A DNA stretch of 64,000 nt from Anaerolineales bacterium. GTDB taxonomy: Bacteria; Chloroflexota; Anaerolineae; Anaerolineales; UBA11579. The notes under the pieces were generated by a model, which worked only from the letters and a program-made list of their open reading frames with translations, ran no database searches and was not told the DNA's origin. The stretch is from contig CP075526.1 of assembly GCA_025808555.1 (NCBI GenBank), positions 124,001 to 188,000 on the forward strand, in the 5' to 3' direction. Positions within the stretch are counted from its first letter, which is position 1; each line of letters begins with the position of its first letter. Positions 1 to 8,468 of the stretch are shown in pieces. A program made the position numbers and the translations under genes.

Positions 1-37
1 TGTAATTGCGAGCCGCTTGCTTTCCTACAGAGAACCC

Positions 38-73
38 TAGGTCATGAAAACCTGGTCGGCTTTTTATGACCTA
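38..73. repeat. Inverted repeat downstream of maeB
   Basis: Two 8-base arms (TAGGTCAT and ATGACCTA) are separated by 20 bases. The repeat lies just past the maeB stop on the minus strand. No T-run follows in the maeB direction, so it is not a textbook terminator; it may belong to an extragenic repeat. Confidence 0.4.
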
Positions 74-76
74 AAG

Positions 77-111
77 GATTCCTCCTCGGCTACGCCTCGT
101 CGGAATGACTC
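77..111. repeat. Short palindromic repeat of the GGATTCC...GGAATGAC type
   Basis: An imperfect hairpin has GATTCC and GGAAT arms around a CTCGGC/GCCTCG core. It resembles the short extragenic repeats common in many bacterial genomes, and the segments at 20087-20211 and 21376-21450 have related wording. The family assignment is inference. Confidence 0.35.
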
Positions 112-113
112 TC

Positions 114-2381
114 TTACCCCTGTTTTCTCTGCTCCGCGTCCAGCACAGCCACAGCGGTCATGTTCACAATGTCCTGCACCTGGTCGCCGGTTTGCAGCAC
201 CTGGATGGGCGCGCCGAGGCCGAGCAGAATGGGGCCAATGGTGTGCGCGCCGCCCAGGCGGTTGAGCAGCTTGTAGCTCACATTGGCTGACTCCAACGAA
301 GGGAAGACCAGCACGTTGGCATTCTTGACCTTGCTGAAGGGGTAGCGCTTCTCAATGATCTCGGGCACTACGGCGGTGTCCGCCTGCATCTCGCCATCGA
401 TCACCAGCTCCGGCGCCCGCGTCTGCACCAGCTCGACGGCCTTGCGCACCTTGAAGGATTGCGGGTGCGGTGTGGCGCCAAAGTTGGAGAACGAGAGCAT
501 GGCCACACGCGGCTCCAGGCCGATCTGGCGGGCAAAATCCGCCGCCAGGATGGCAATGTCGGCCAGATCCTCGGCGCTGGGGTCGATGTTCACGGTGGCA
601 TCCGTGAACAAGTACACGCGGCGCTCAATGATGAGGATGTAGACGCCACAGGCTTTGTTGACCCCGGGGGCGGTGTGGTGAATTTGCAGGGCCGGGCGGA
701 TCACTTCGGGATATTCAAAGGTGCGGCCAGAGATCATCGCGTCGGCATCGCCCATCTTGACCATCATAGCGGCAAAGGCGTTGCGGTCACGCAGCATCTT
801 CTCCGCGCTGACCTGGGTTACACCGCTGCGTTGGCGCAGTTGGTAGTAGGCTTCGTAATAGGCTTCCATCTTGTCAAACTGGCGCAGATCCACAATCTCA
901 GGCTTGTAATCCAGCCCCAGGTCGGCCAGCTGCTGCTCGATCACTTCGGGCCGGGCGATCAGGATGGGATGGGCAATGCCCTCGTCCTCCACCTGAGCCG
1001 CGGCGCGGATGATCTTGCTGTCCTCCCCTTCCGGGAAGACCACGCGGGTGCGCTGCTTGAGCTGCTTGGCCTTGTTGATGAAGTACTGGCGCACCTGCTG
1101 GCCGCGGCCCTGGCGCAACGCCAGCTCTTCACGATAAGCCTCCAGGTCCACCGGCTGCTGGGCCACGCCGGACTGCATGGCCGCTTCGGCCACGGCAGGC
1201 GCCTCCCACAGCAGCACGCGCGGATCGAACGGCTTGGGGATGATGTAATCCGGCCCAAACTTGAGGCTGTCGATGCCATAGGCACGCAGCACACTGTCGG
1301 GCACGTCCTCACGCGCCAGCGTCGCCAGCGAGCGGGCGGCGGCGATCTTCATTTCGTCGTTGATGGTGCGGGCGCGCACATCCAGCGCGCCACGGAAGAT
1401 GGAGGGGAAGCCCAGTACGTTGTTGATCTGGTTGGGATAGTCTGAGCGGCCGGTGGCCACGATCGCGTCCGGCCGGGTTTGCTTGGCCAACTCGTAACCG
1501 ATCTCTGGGTCAGGGTTGGCCATGGCGAAGATCAGCGGCTTCTTGGCCATGGTCTTGACCATTTCGGGGGTCAGCAGGCCGCCCACCGAGAGGCCGTAGA
1601 ACACATCCGCGCCGTTCATGGCATCCGCCAGCGTGCGCGCCTTCGTGTCCACGGCCAGCTCTTCCTTATATGAGTTCATGCCTTCGGTGCGGCCTTTGTA
1701 GACCACGCCCTTGCTGTCCACCAGCAGCACATTCTCCGGCTTGGCGCCCAGCTTGATCGCCATGCGGGCGCAGGTCAGCGCCGAGGCGCCGGCGCCGGAG
1801 ACCACGATCTTGACCTTCTCAATTTTCTTGCCCTGCAATTCCAGGCCGTTCAACAAGCCGGCGCTGGCGATGATGGCGGTGCCATGCTGGTCATCATGAA
1901 AGACGGGGATATCCAGCATTTCGATCAGGCGGCGCTCCACCTCAAAACATTCAGGGGCTTTGATGTCCTCCAGGTTGATGCCGCCAAACGTGGGCGCAAT
2001 GCCGGCGATGATGCGCACCAACTCGTCTACATCGGTTGCGTTGACCTCGATGTCGAACACATCAATGTCGGCGAACTTCTTGAACAGCACGCCCTTGCCC
2101 TCCATCACAGGCTTGGAGGCCAGCGGCCCACGATCACCCAGGCCCAGGATGGCGGTGCCGTTCGAGATCACGGCTACCAGGTTACCCTTGGAGGTGTAGG
2201 TGTAGGCCAGGCTGGGGTCTTTTTCGATCTCCAGCACCGGCTCGGCTACGCCGGGCGAATAGGCCAGCGCGAGGTCACGCTGAGTGTCCAGCGGCTTGGT
2301 GGGCTGGACGGAGATCTTGCCAGGTTTGTTGTTGAGATGGTGATAATCGAGCGCGTCTTGTCGTAGGTCTGCCACTACCAT
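114..2381 (-). CDS. maeB: NADP-dependent malic enzyme with phosphotransacetylase-like C-terminal domain
   Basis: This cytosolic enzyme oxidatively decarboxylates malate to pyruvate. At 755 residues it has the usual MaeB length. The N-terminal malic domain opens with PTKPLATQRD-type wording and the YSPGVAEP motif. The metal and substrate motif [11 protein letters not shown] follows near residue 160, and the Rossmann glycine motif VSGAGAS near 195. From about residue 425 to the end it matches the phosphotransacetylase fold ([20 protein letters not shown]), which in this family usually binds acetyl-CoA as a regulator. The ATG at 2381 lies only about one base from the AAGGAGA ribosome site; the GTG two codons later is better spaced and may be the true start. 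It is transcribed away from recA. Confidence 0.95.
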   Translation of the reverse strand: MVVADLRQDALDYHHLNNKPGKISVQPTKPLDTQRDLALAYSPGVAEPVLEIEKDPSLAYTYTSKGNLVAVISNGTAILGLGDRGPLASKPVMEGKGVLFKKFADIDVFDIEVNATDVDELVRIIAGIAPTFGGINLEDIKAPECFEVERRLIEMLDIPVFHDDQHGTAIIASAGLLNGLELQGKKIEKVKIVVSGAGASALTCARMAIKLGAKPENVLLVDSKGVVYKGRTEGMNSYKEELAVDTKARTLADAMNGADVFYGLSVGGLLTPEMVKTMAKKPLIFAMANPDPEIGYELAKQTRPDAIVATGRSDYPNQINNVLGFPSIFRGALDVRARTINDEMKIAAARSLATLAREDVPDSVLRAYGIDSLKFGPDYIIPKPFDPRVLLWEAPAVAEAAMQSGVAQQPVDLEAYREELALRQGRGQQVRQYFINKAKQLKQRTRVVFPEGEDSKIIRAAAQVEDEGIAHPILIARPEVIEQQLADLGLDYKPEIVDLRQFDKMEAYYEAYYQLRQRSGVTQVSAEKMLRDRNAFAAMMVKMGDADAMISGRTFEYPEVIRPALQIHHTAPGVNKACGVYILIIERRVYLFTDATVNIDPSAEDLADIAILAADFARQIGLEPRVAMLSFSNFGATPHPQSFKVRKAVELVQTRAPELVIDGEMQADTAVVPEIIEKRYPFSKVKNANVLVFPSLESANVSYKLLNRLGGAHTIGPILLGLGAPIQVLQTGDQVQDIVNMTAVAVLDAEQRKQG

Positions 2382-2543
2382 TCTCCTTTAGAACAAAGCC
2401 GGGAAAACAGCGAGGCGAAGGCGCGTCTTCTCTCGGGAGTTCGGCTCTATGATACTACCAACACTGCTTAGAGGAATTCGACGCGATGCCGCGGCGGTAA
2501 GAAAAAAGTCTGCCCGAAAGCCGGCGCCAGCTCGAATAACTGG

Positions 2544-2571
2544 TAGACTTCACTTCACTCCACTCTACACT
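2544..2571 (+). promoter_or_regulatory. Putative recA promoter, leaderless arrangement
   Basis: TAGACT, 16 bases, then TACACT. The -10 ends 8 bases before the recA ATG, and no Shine-Dalgarno is visible, so the mRNA would begin at or next to the start codon. No obvious LexA-type palindrome is seen. Confidence 0.45.
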
Positions 2572-2579
2572 ATCGACTT

Positions 2580-3605
2580 ATGAGCAAAGAAAAAGACAAC
2601 GCGCTGCAAAATGCGCTTGAACAGATCACCAAACGCTGGGGCGAAGGCAGCATCATGCGCCTGGGTGAATCCGAGAGCATGGAGGTGGACGCCATCCCCA
2701 CCGGCTCGCTCTCGCTTGACCTGGCGCTGGGCGTGGGCGGCGTGCCGCGCGGCCGCGTGACCGAGATCTACGGCCCCGAATCCTCGGGAAAGACCACCAT
2801 CTGCCAGCACATCGTGGCCGAAGTCCAGCAACGCGGCGGCACCGCCGCCTACGTGGATATGGAGCACGCCCTGGACCCGAACTACGCGGCCAAGTGTGGC
2901 GTGGACGTCGAAAAGCTGCTGGTCTCGCAGCCGGATACCGGTGAGCAGGCGCTCGAGATCGCCGAGGCGCTGGTGCGCTCCGGCGCGGTGGACGTGGTGG
3001 TAGTCGATTCAGTGGCGGCCCTGGTGCCCCGCTCCGAGATCGAGGGTGATATGGGTGACGCTACCATGGGCATGCAGGCCCGCCTTATGTCGCAGGCGCT
3101 GCGCAAGCTCTCCGGCGTCATTCGTCAGACGAATACGGCGGTAATCTTCACAAACCAGCTACGCCAGAAGATCGGCGTCATGTTCGGCAACCCGGAAACG
3201 ACCACGGGCGGCATGGCCCTCAAGTTCTACGCCTCGGTGCGCATGGATGTGCGCCGAGTGCAGTCTATTAAAGAAGGCCAGGATATTGTAGGCAGCCGCA
3301 CCCGGGTGCGTATCGTCAAAAACAAGGTTTCGGCCCCCTTCCGCACCGCCGAATTTGACATCATGTATAATGAAGGCATATCCAAGGCTGGCGACCTGCT
3401 GGACTTGGCTAGCCAAATGGACATCATCACCAAGCGCGGCTCGCATTATTTGTACGGCGAGGAGCGTTTGGGGCAAGGCCGTGAGACTGCGAAAGCCTTC
3501 TTGCGGGAGAACAAAAACCTGGCCGCCGAGATCGAACAAAAGGTGCGTGCCCAGGCAGACCCCAACATGCTGTTGGGCCCTGCCGAGCCCACTGAGGAAG
3601 ATTAG
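2580..3605 (+). CDS. recA: Recombinase RecA
   Basis: RecA is the DNA-strand-exchange ATPase of homologous recombination and the co-protease that triggers the SOS response. At 341 residues it is typical in length. Walker A is GPESSGKT at residues 65-72. Walker B lies in [12 protein letters not shown], and the L2 DNA-binding loop in [17 protein letters not shown]. The C-terminal tail is short and acidic (EPTEED). The ATG has no ribosome-binding site; a -10-like box sits 8 bases upstream. recX follows after a structured gap of about 300 bases. Confidence 0.98.
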   Translation: MSKEKDNALQNALEQITKRWGEGSIMRLGESESMEVDAIPTGSLSLDLALGVGGVPRGRVTEIYGPESSGKTTICQHIVAEVQQRGGTAAYVDMEHALDPNYAAKCGVDVEKLLVSQPDTGEQALEIAEALVRSGAVDVVVVDSVAALVPRSEIEGDMGDATMGMQARLMSQALRKLSGVIRQTNTAVIFTNQLRQKIGVMFGNPETTTGGMALKFYASVRMDVRRVQSIKEGQDIVGSRTRVRIVKNKVSAPFRTAEFDIMYNEGISKAGDLLDLASQMDIITKRGSHYLYGEERLGQGRETAKAFLRENKNLAAEIEQKVRAQADPNMLLGPAEPTEED

Positions 3606-3611
3606 GCAGCC

Positions 3612-3640
3612 AGGCCGGCCACAGGCCGGCTAGCTTTTCA
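3612..3640 (+). terminator. recA terminator
   Basis: GGCCGGCC and GGCCGGCT arms with an ACA loop, followed by AGCTTTTC, 6 bases after the recA stop. Confidence 0.65.
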
Positions 3641-3862
3641 ACTGAATTCTGGACGATGTCCAAACAAGCCCGTACCTGCGTGCAGGCACGAGCGGTTTGG
3701 ACGGGCTGATACGTAACGCTACGCACATGATTTCACTCGCGCACCTGTGTACTGCTTCAACAAGGAAACTTTCGCGCCTGTAAAACCTCGGCACCCGCGG
3801 CTCTTGCCGTAGTGTGCCCGTAGCACAACCTATCAGCAGCACATCCTCAGAACCAGCCAAAG

Positions 3863-3894
3863 CAGCCGCGGCCCTGGCCCAGCGGCTGTTTTTT
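3863..3894 (+). terminator. Intrinsic terminator directly before recX
   Basis: Arms CAGCCGC and GCGGCTG with a 12-base loop, then six T. It ends 8 bases before the recX ATG, leaving no room for a Shine-Dalgarno site. It is either an attenuator of recX or the end of an upstream small RNA. Confidence 0.7.
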
Positions 3895-3902
3895 GTTTGG
3901 TT

Positions 3903-4535
3903 ATGGCGACGATCACGGCAATCACTCAACAAAAGCGCAACCCCAACCGGGTCAATATCTACCTGGATGGCGAATATGCCTTCCCGCTGGCCAAGATCGT
4001 GGCCGCATGGCTGAAACTGGGCCAGGAGCTTGCCCCCGAGAAGATCGCCGAATTGCAAGCCAAAGACGGCGTTGAAGCCGCTTTGCAGCGCGCCCTCAAC
4101 TTCATCAGCTACCGCCCCCGCTCCACCGCCGAGGTGCAGCGCAACCTCAAGAAGTTTGAGGTTGCGCCAGACGTGATCGACGCGGTTGTGCAGCGTCTGC
4201 AGGCCAACGGCCTGCTGGACGATGCCGACTTCGCCCGCCGCTGGGTGGAAGACCGCGCCGCCTTCAAGCCGCGCAGCGCCCGCGCCCTGCGCATGGAGCT
4301 GCGCCTCAAGGGGATGCCAGACGCACTTATTGACGATGCCGTGCAGGATATTGACGAGCACGCATTGGCCAGCCAGGCCGCTGAGCGCAAACTGCGCCAG
4401 CTGCTGGGGTTGGATTGGGAAACCTTCCGCACCAAGCTTGGCGCGCACCTGGCCCGCCGCGGCTTCGGCTACGACATCGTAGCCGATGTCTGCCGCGAGG
4501 CCTGGCAGCGCGCCCACTCACAAGAAACGAGGTAA
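3903..4535 (+). CDS. recX: Regulatory protein RecX
   Basis: RecX binds RecA filaments and modulates their activity. The 210 residues contain three tandem three-helix RecX repeats, visible as ALNFISYRPRSTAEVQRNL, then GLLDDADFARRWVEDR with KPRSARALRMELRLKG, then RKLRQLLGLDWETFRTKLGAHLARRGF. The N-terminal segment reads as the usual beta-rich lead (ITAITQQKRNPNRVNIYLDGEY). I chose the ATG at 3903; a TTG two codons upstream is in frame but no better supported. Its neighbours recA and rny are a common context. An intrinsic terminator abuts the start codon. Confidence 0.9.
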   Translation: MATITAITQQKRNPNRVNIYLDGEYAFPLAKIVAAWLKLGQELAPEKIAELQAKDGVEAALQRALNFISYRPRSTAEVQRNLKKFEVAPDVIDAVVQRLQANGLLDDADFARRWVEDRAAFKPRSARALRMELRLKGMPDALIDDAVQDIDEHALASQAAERKLRQLLGLDWETFRTKLGAHLARRGFGYDIVADVCREAWQRAHSQETR

Positions 4536-4545
4536 CACTAAAAGC

Positions 4546-6066
4546 ATGGATAACCAACTCATCATCATTGGCGTAGCGGTGGTCGCCGCCGCCCTGGGCT
4601 TCGTGGTGCGCCACCTACAGGTGCAGAGCGCCAAACGTCGCAACCAGGAGGAGGCCGATCGCATCCTGGCCCAGGCGCGCGAGGAGGCCAAGAACGTAGA
4701 GCTCAAGGCCAAGAACGAAGCGCTGGAGCTGCGCCAGAACGCCGAAGCCGATATCGAGCGCAAGCGCAAGGATCTCAGCCGCGAAGATGACCGGCTGCGT
4801 AGCCGCCGCTCAGACCTGGACAACCGCACCGAGAAACTGGAAGAGCGCGAGCAAACCCTGAACAAGCGCCAGAGCAATCTGGACAAGCGCAACAACGAGC
4901 TTGACGAGCAGCGCGGCGAGATCGTCAAGAAACTGGAAAGCGTCTCCTCCATGACGCGGGATGAAGCCCGCAAAGTGCTGATGGACGAGGTGGAGAAGGA
5001 ATCACGCGGCGATATGGCTCGCATCATCCGCCAGATCGAGGCCGAAGCCAAGGAAGAGGGCGACAAGCGCGCCCGCAACCTGGTGGCGATGGCCGTGCAG
5101 CGCGTCGCCTCTGAGTACGTATCGGAGAACACCACCTCGGTGGTGACCCTGCCCTCAGACGACATGAAGGGCCGCATCATCGGCCGCAACGGCCGCAACA
5201 TCCGCTCCTTTGAGCAGGTGGCCGGCGTGGATGTGATCGTGGACGATACGCCTGAGGCGGTCACCATCTCCAGCTTCGACCCTGTGCGGCGCGAAGTTGC
5301 CCGGCGCACGCTGCAGAAGCTGGTGCAGGACGGGCGCATCCACCCCGCCAGCATCGAGAAGATCCTCAAGAAAGAGCAAGACGAGGTGGATAAGACCATG
5401 GTCGAAGCCGGCGAGAACGCCGTCTACGAAGCCGGTGTGCCGCACCTGCACAAAGAGGTCGTCAAGATGCTGGGCCGCTTGAAATACCGCACCTCCTACG
5501 GGCAGAACCAGCTCGCCCACGCCGTGGAAGCCGCCGGCCTGGCTGGCGTCATTGCCACTGAGCTGGGCGCCAATGTGGAGCTGGCCAAGATGGGCGGCCT
5601 GCTGCACGACCTGGGCAAGGCGATGGACCACAACGTGGAGGGCACGCACGCCGCGATTGGCGCCGAGTTCGCCAAGCGCTACGGCGTCAACCCGCTGGTG
5701 GTCAACGCCATCGCCGCCCACCACCATGAGGTGGAGCAGGAGAGCGTGGAAGCCGTGATCGTGGAGGCGGCCGACGCCATCTCCGGCGCCCGCCCCGGCG
5801 CCCGCCGTGAGAGCCTGGAGCAGTACATCAAGCGCATCAAGGCTCTCGAGGATATGGCCAACTCCTACAAGGGTGTGACGCAGAGTTATGCACTGCAGGC
5901 CGGCCGCGAAGTGCGCATCATTGTGCGCCCCGAGGACGTGGACGATCTGGAAGCCGCCCGCATGGCGCGTGACATCGCCAAGAAGATCGAGGAGACCATG
6001 CAGTACCCCGGCCAGATCAAGGTCACCGTGCTGCGCGAGACGCGTGCCAGCGAGTTTGCGAAGTAA
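4546..6066 (+). CDS. rny: Ribonuclease Y
   Basis: RNase Y is the membrane-anchored endoribonuclease that initiates mRNA decay in many bacteria lacking RNase E. The 506 residues show an N-terminal transmembrane helix (residues about 4-22) and a long charged coiled coil (about 30-190). A KH RNA-binding domain follows with the GRNGRN loop near 213-218, then an HD phosphohydrolase domain with LLHDLGKA near 346-353. The ATG at 4546 follows an ACGAGG ribosome site, 10 bases after the recX stop, so it is probably co-transcribed with recX. The frame is open upstream to 4486, but the membrane helix starts at this ATG. Confidence 0.95.
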   Translation: MDNQLIIIGVAVVAAALGFVVRHLQVQSAKRRNQEEADRILAQAREEAKNVELKAKNEALELRQNAEADIERKRKDLSREDDRLRSRRSDLDNRTEKLEEREQTLNKRQSNLDKRNNELDEQRGEIVKKLESVSSMTRDEARKVLMDEVEKESRGDMARIIRQIEAEAKEEGDKRARNLVAMAVQRVASEYVSENTTSVVTLPSDDMKGRIIGRNGRNIRSFEQVAGVDVIVDDTPEAVTISSFDPVRREVARRTLQKLVQDGRIHPASIEKILKKEQDEVDKTMVEAGENAVYEAGVPHLHKEVVKMLGRLKYRTSYGQNQLAHAVEAAGLAGVIATELGANVELAKMGGLLHDLGKAMDHNVEGTHAAIGAEFAKRYGVNPLVVNAIAAHHHEVEQESVEAVIVEAADAISGARPGARRESLEQYIKRIKALEDMANSYKGVTQSYALQAGREVRIIVRPEDVDDLEAARMARDIAKKIEETMQYPGQIKVTVLRETRASEFAK

Positions 6067-6088
6067 AAAGTACTACAGAGGGTACAAA

Positions 6089-6120
6089 GAGGCAGCCCCA
6101 CCAGGCTGCCTCTTATGTTT
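6089..6120 (+). terminator. rny terminator
   Basis: GAGGCAGCC and GGCTGCCTC arms with a 6-base loop, followed by a T-rich stretch, 22 bases after the rny stop. Confidence 0.85.
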
Positions 6121-6142
6121 GTTATTAATAAAGATCGATGTT

Positions 6143-6895
6143 TTATGAGGTCGAGGCAGCCCGCCCCCAATCTAAGCAGGCATCCCATGCCTCATTACTT
6201 CCGGCGTAATCCTTTGAACCAGCCACAAATACAATGTCATGCTTGTGGCAAAAGTAGAGTTGATTCCATTTCTCATACGCGTTCTCGTATTCCGAAAGGA
6301 TCTTTTTGTGTTCGTCCATTGCTTGTTGATACTTCTTTTCTGGTTCATCTTTGGAATGTATTAAATTTGCAGCTAACACAGCGACTAGCAGGCCAAGAAC
6401 TGGGCCTGCACAAAGGATTGACCCCGCCCAATCCTCGGATGCACGGGACAGTAGGTAAGCCGAAACACCCCAGAAAGGCAAAAATAAGCATCCAATAGTA
6501 GAACCAACTTCATCAAACTCCTTTCGATTCGGCCCTTTGGGTGGTTCCGCAGGCGCCAAGAGTTCTGCAAGCCTGCTTTGACTAAAACTGGCCGACTGAG
6601 TGCTTGAGTGCAAGTAACCCGTACTTAATCTGTTCCCACCAGGCTCACTATAGATATCTGTAGTACCGCTAGATGTAGAACGAGTTGAGGAGTGTGCCGT
6701 CCCAGAGGCAAGGATAGCTGAGACTTTCTGAACATCGAATGGTTTTTCACATAGTGGGCAATCATATGGAGAGGGCTTGAGCTTAACATCAACTTCGAGC
6801 CGAGTCTTTGGCACTTCCGGCTTAGCTCTCCCACAATGCGGGCAAAAGTTAAATGTCTCCTCGTAACTTCCACCACAACCACTGCAAACTGGCAT
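6143..6895 (-). CDS. Zinc-ribbon membrane protein of unknown function
   Basis: I recognise no family beyond the zinc ribbon. The 250 residues start with a zinc ribbon (CSGCGG at residues 4-9, CPHCGR near 18-23), followed by a second CPLCEKPF knuckle near residue 47. A Ser/Thr-rich linker leads to a hydrophobic pair of helices (STIGCLFLPFWGVSAYLL and ILCAGPVLGLLVAVLAANLI), then a charged, coiled-coil-like segment and a C-terminal YFCHKHD motif. The ATG at 6895 has a GGGAG ribosome site, whereas the longer frame to 6955 has none. Its AT content is higher than that of rny, which suggests acquisition. It has its own good promoter and converges with rny. Confidence 0.7.
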   Translation of the reverse strand: MPVCSGCGGSYEETFNFCPHCGRAKPEVPKTRLEVDVKLKPSPYDCPLCEKPFDVQKVSAILASGTAHSSTRSTSSGTTDIYSEPGGNRLSTGYLHSSTQSASFSQSRLAELLAPAEPPKGPNRKEFDEVGSTIGCLFLPFWGVSAYLLSRASEDWAGSILCAGPVLGLLVAVLAANLIHSKDEPEKKYQQAMDEHKKILSEYENAYEKWNQLYFCHKHDIVFVAGSKDYAGSNEAWDACLDWGRAASTS

Positions 6896-6926
6896 AGTAA
6901 TCTCCCAACCCCTGATGACAGCACAA

Positions 6927-6955
6927 AGAGTAAAGCAATCTTGGAGATGTGTCAA
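6927..6955 (-). promoter_or_regulatory. Promoter of the zinc-ribbon gene
   Basis: On the minus strand: TTGACA, 17 bases, TACTCT, placed about 30 bases upstream of the ATG at 6895. A perfect -35 and near-consensus -10. Confidence 0.75.
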
Positions 6956-7195
6956 GAAAAGGTAATTTAGCTACAAGTACGTCTACTCAGCCGTTTGCCC
7001 ACGAGGGCCTTGTCCAACACCTTCATTTTTTGGGGGCACGAGGTCGGCGACTGGGCGGAAAACGTGGGATAACGGCAAAAATTATCCTACCGGCTTGGCG
7101 GACCGGGAGAGCCACACGAGCACAGCTGCAGGTCGCCGCCTGCTGAGCCCAAGGGAGGCCGATAGCTCTGCTTACATGAACAGGGAAACCAAACA
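6956..7195. other. Intergenic stretch, nothing recognised
   Basis: Between the zinc-ribbon promoter and the DinB terminator I see no gene, tRNA or known RNA motif. The only structure noted is a weak stem at 7067-7087 (GGATAA with TTATCC, 9-base loop). Confidence 0.5.
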
Positions 7196-7234
7196 GGCTG
7201 CGGGGCGGGCGCTGCTAACGCTCGCCCCGCAGCC
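7196..7234 (-). terminator. Terminator of the MBL-DinB operon
   Basis: Arms of 16 bases (GGCTGCGGGGCG... pairing with ...CGCCCCGCAGCC, one G-U pair), followed on the minus strand by TGTTTGGTTT. It lies 23 bases after the DinB-family stop. Confidence 0.75.
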
Positions 7235-7257
7235 TGATCAAAACACTAAGCAAAAGC

Positions 7258-7755
7258 TTACGCGGCCTGTTTGCTCATATAGAACAGGGTGTAGTCAATG
7301 TTTCCGGGAGAATAGCCAAATTCAGTCAACATCTGAGCCAGTTCGGCGCGATGCTGCATGCTGTGGAACAGCAGCTGCTTGAGCAGCAACAGGCGCTGGC
7401 GGGTGAACTCTTCGCCGGTGGAGACCTTATAGGTCACGGAACCTTGCAGCTCCTCATCGCTGGCGGCGGCCAGGTACTTGCGCATCTCGGCCTCTTCGGC
7501 CTGCCAGCGCGCCTGTATGGCGGCCAGGTCGGCAAACTGCTCGGGCTTGACTGGTTCGTACGGCTGGCCCATGCAGCGCACGCGGTAGGCATATTCCGCC
7601 GAAAGCGTGTGCACTAGGGTCTCCTTCACGCTCTTGATCGGGAAGCGGGTCTCTTCCTCAAACTGCTCGGGGGTCAGCTTGGCAGCTTGCGCCAGGATCA
7701 GGTCGCGCCCCCAGCAAGTGAAATCGTACATGTCCAACAACAGTTCTTTCAGCAT
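7258..7755 (-). CDS. DinB family protein
   Basis: A 165-residue four-helix-bundle protein of the DinB/YfiT superfamily, which are metal-binding proteins, some of them thiol transferases. The three expected metal-ligand histidines are visible: H49 (KETLVHTLSAEY), H131 and H135 (HSMQHRAEL). The aromatic N-terminal helix MYDFTCWGRD is typical. The ATG at 7755 has an AAGGAG ribosome site, and the upstream MBL-fold gene stops 8 bases earlier, so the two are an operon. The substrate is unknown. Confidence 0.85.
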   Translation of the reverse strand: MLKELLLDMYDFTCWGRDLILAQAAKLTPEQFEEETRFPIKSVKETLVHTLSAEYAYRVRCMGQPYEPVKPEQFADLAAIQARWQAEEAEMRKYLAAASDEELQGSVTYKVSTGEEFTRQRLLLLKQLLFHSMQHRAELAQMLTEFGYSPGNIDYTLFYMSKQAA

Positions 7756-7763
7756 CGTTCTCC

Positions 7764-8402
7764 TTAGTCTTGCAAAAACGGGTTGTGTTCGCGCTCCAGC
7801 CCCACTGTGGTCTCGGGCCCGTGACCGGGCAGCAGACGTACATCGTCCGGCAGGCTGAGGACTTCGCGAAAAATACTATCGATCAAGGTCTTATGGTCCG
7901 CGCCGGGTAGATCGGTGCGGCCAATGCTCATTTGAAAGATGACATCACCGCAGAACATCAGCCCTTCGCTGGGCGCATAGAACATCACGCTGCCGCGTGA
8001 GTGGCCGGGTGCAAAGCGCACCTCCAGCGGGGTCTTGCCAATGTACAGGGTCTGCCCGCCGGCCAGATCGATCGTGGGCTCGGGGCCGGGGTCAAAGCTC
8101 AGGCCATAGTTGCGCGCCCCGCCGCCGGCGCGCCACAGCACGTAATCCTCCGGGTGCAGAGCCACCTGGGGCGGCGTGGGGCTACCGTCGGCCACGGCAG
8201 CCGCGCCGCCGAAGTGGTCCCAATGCGCATGGGTCAGCCAGATAGCGGCGGTGCGCCAGCTGCGCGCCTGCATCTGCTCCAGGATCAGATGCCCATCCCA
8301 TGAGGGATCAATCACCACCGCATCCTTACTATTCGGCTCGGCCACGATGTAGCAATTGGTCTGAGCCGGACCCAGGGTCATTTTCACAATTTCAAGCGAC
8401 AT
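7764..8402 (-). CDS. MBL-fold metallo-hydrolase (glyoxalase II-like)
   Basis: A 212-residue metallo-beta-lactamase-fold hydrolase. The dinuclear zinc motif THAHWDH is near residues 67-73. Further ligands are the His of PGHSRGSV, the Asp of FCGDVIF and the His of LLPGHGPET. It opens with LGPAQTNCYIV, as in hydroxyacylglutathione hydrolase-like proteins. The frame continues upstream to 8918, but this runs through the divergent lyase gene; the ATG at 8402 fits the family start. A TATAAT box lies 9 bases upstream with no ribosome site. Confidence 0.88.
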   Translation of the reverse strand: MSLEIVKMTLGPAQTNCYIVAEPNSKDAVVIDPSWDGHLILEQMQARSWRTAAIWLTHAHWDHFGGAAAVADGSPTPPQVALHPEDYVLWRAGGGARNYGLSFDPGPEPTIDLAGGQTLYIGKTPLEVRFAPGHSRGSVMFYAPSEGLMFCGDVIFQMSIGRTDLPGADHKTLIDSIFREVLSLPDDVRLLPGHGPETTVGLEREHNPFLQD

Positions 8403-8411
8403 AACAGCGGG

Positions 8412-8419
8412 ATTATACT
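8412..8419. promoter_or_regulatory. Overlapping divergent -10 boxes (MBL gene and lyase gene)
   Basis: The minus strand reads TATAAT at 8412-8417, 9 bases before the MBL ATG. The plus strand reads TATACT at 8414-8419, about 50 bases before the lyase ATG. The two -10 hexamers overlap, so polymerase binding would be mutually exclusive. No convincing -35 for either. Confidence 0.45.
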
Positions 8420-8468
8420 TTGCGCAAGGCACACGCCTTTCGTACACCACCACTTCGAAGGAGATTGC

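Larger units (their letters stand above)
3606..3902 (+). other. recA-recX intergenic region with several hairpins
   Basis: No protein-coding gene is seen. It contains, in order, the recA terminator (3612-3640), a long imperfect hairpin at 3658-3702 (outer arms GTCCAAAC and GTTTGGAC, inner arms around CCTGC and GCAGG), a hairpin at 3790-3818 (GGCAC/GTGCC with CGGC/GCCG inside), and a hairpin with a T6 run at 3863-3894. The succession of stems ending in an intrinsic terminator suggests either a small RNA gene or a regulated recX leader. I recognise no known RNA family. Confidence 0.4.

Noticed and set aside
459-1445. 328-residue open frame opposite maeB
   Set aside because: Lies wholly antisense to a well-conserved gene, has His/Gly/Ala-rich GC-driven composition and no recognisable domain.
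3897-3902. TTG two codons upstream as the recX start
   Set aside because: No ribosome site supports it and the ATG at 3903 fits the family start equally well.
6956-7195. SRP RNA or tRNA gene
   Set aside because: No GGAAGGAAGCAGCC-type SRP loop and no cloverleaf or CCA-type end could be found.
8403-8468. TnaC-type leader peptide
   Set aside because: The 66-base region is too short and no small frame with the needed Trp codon is present.
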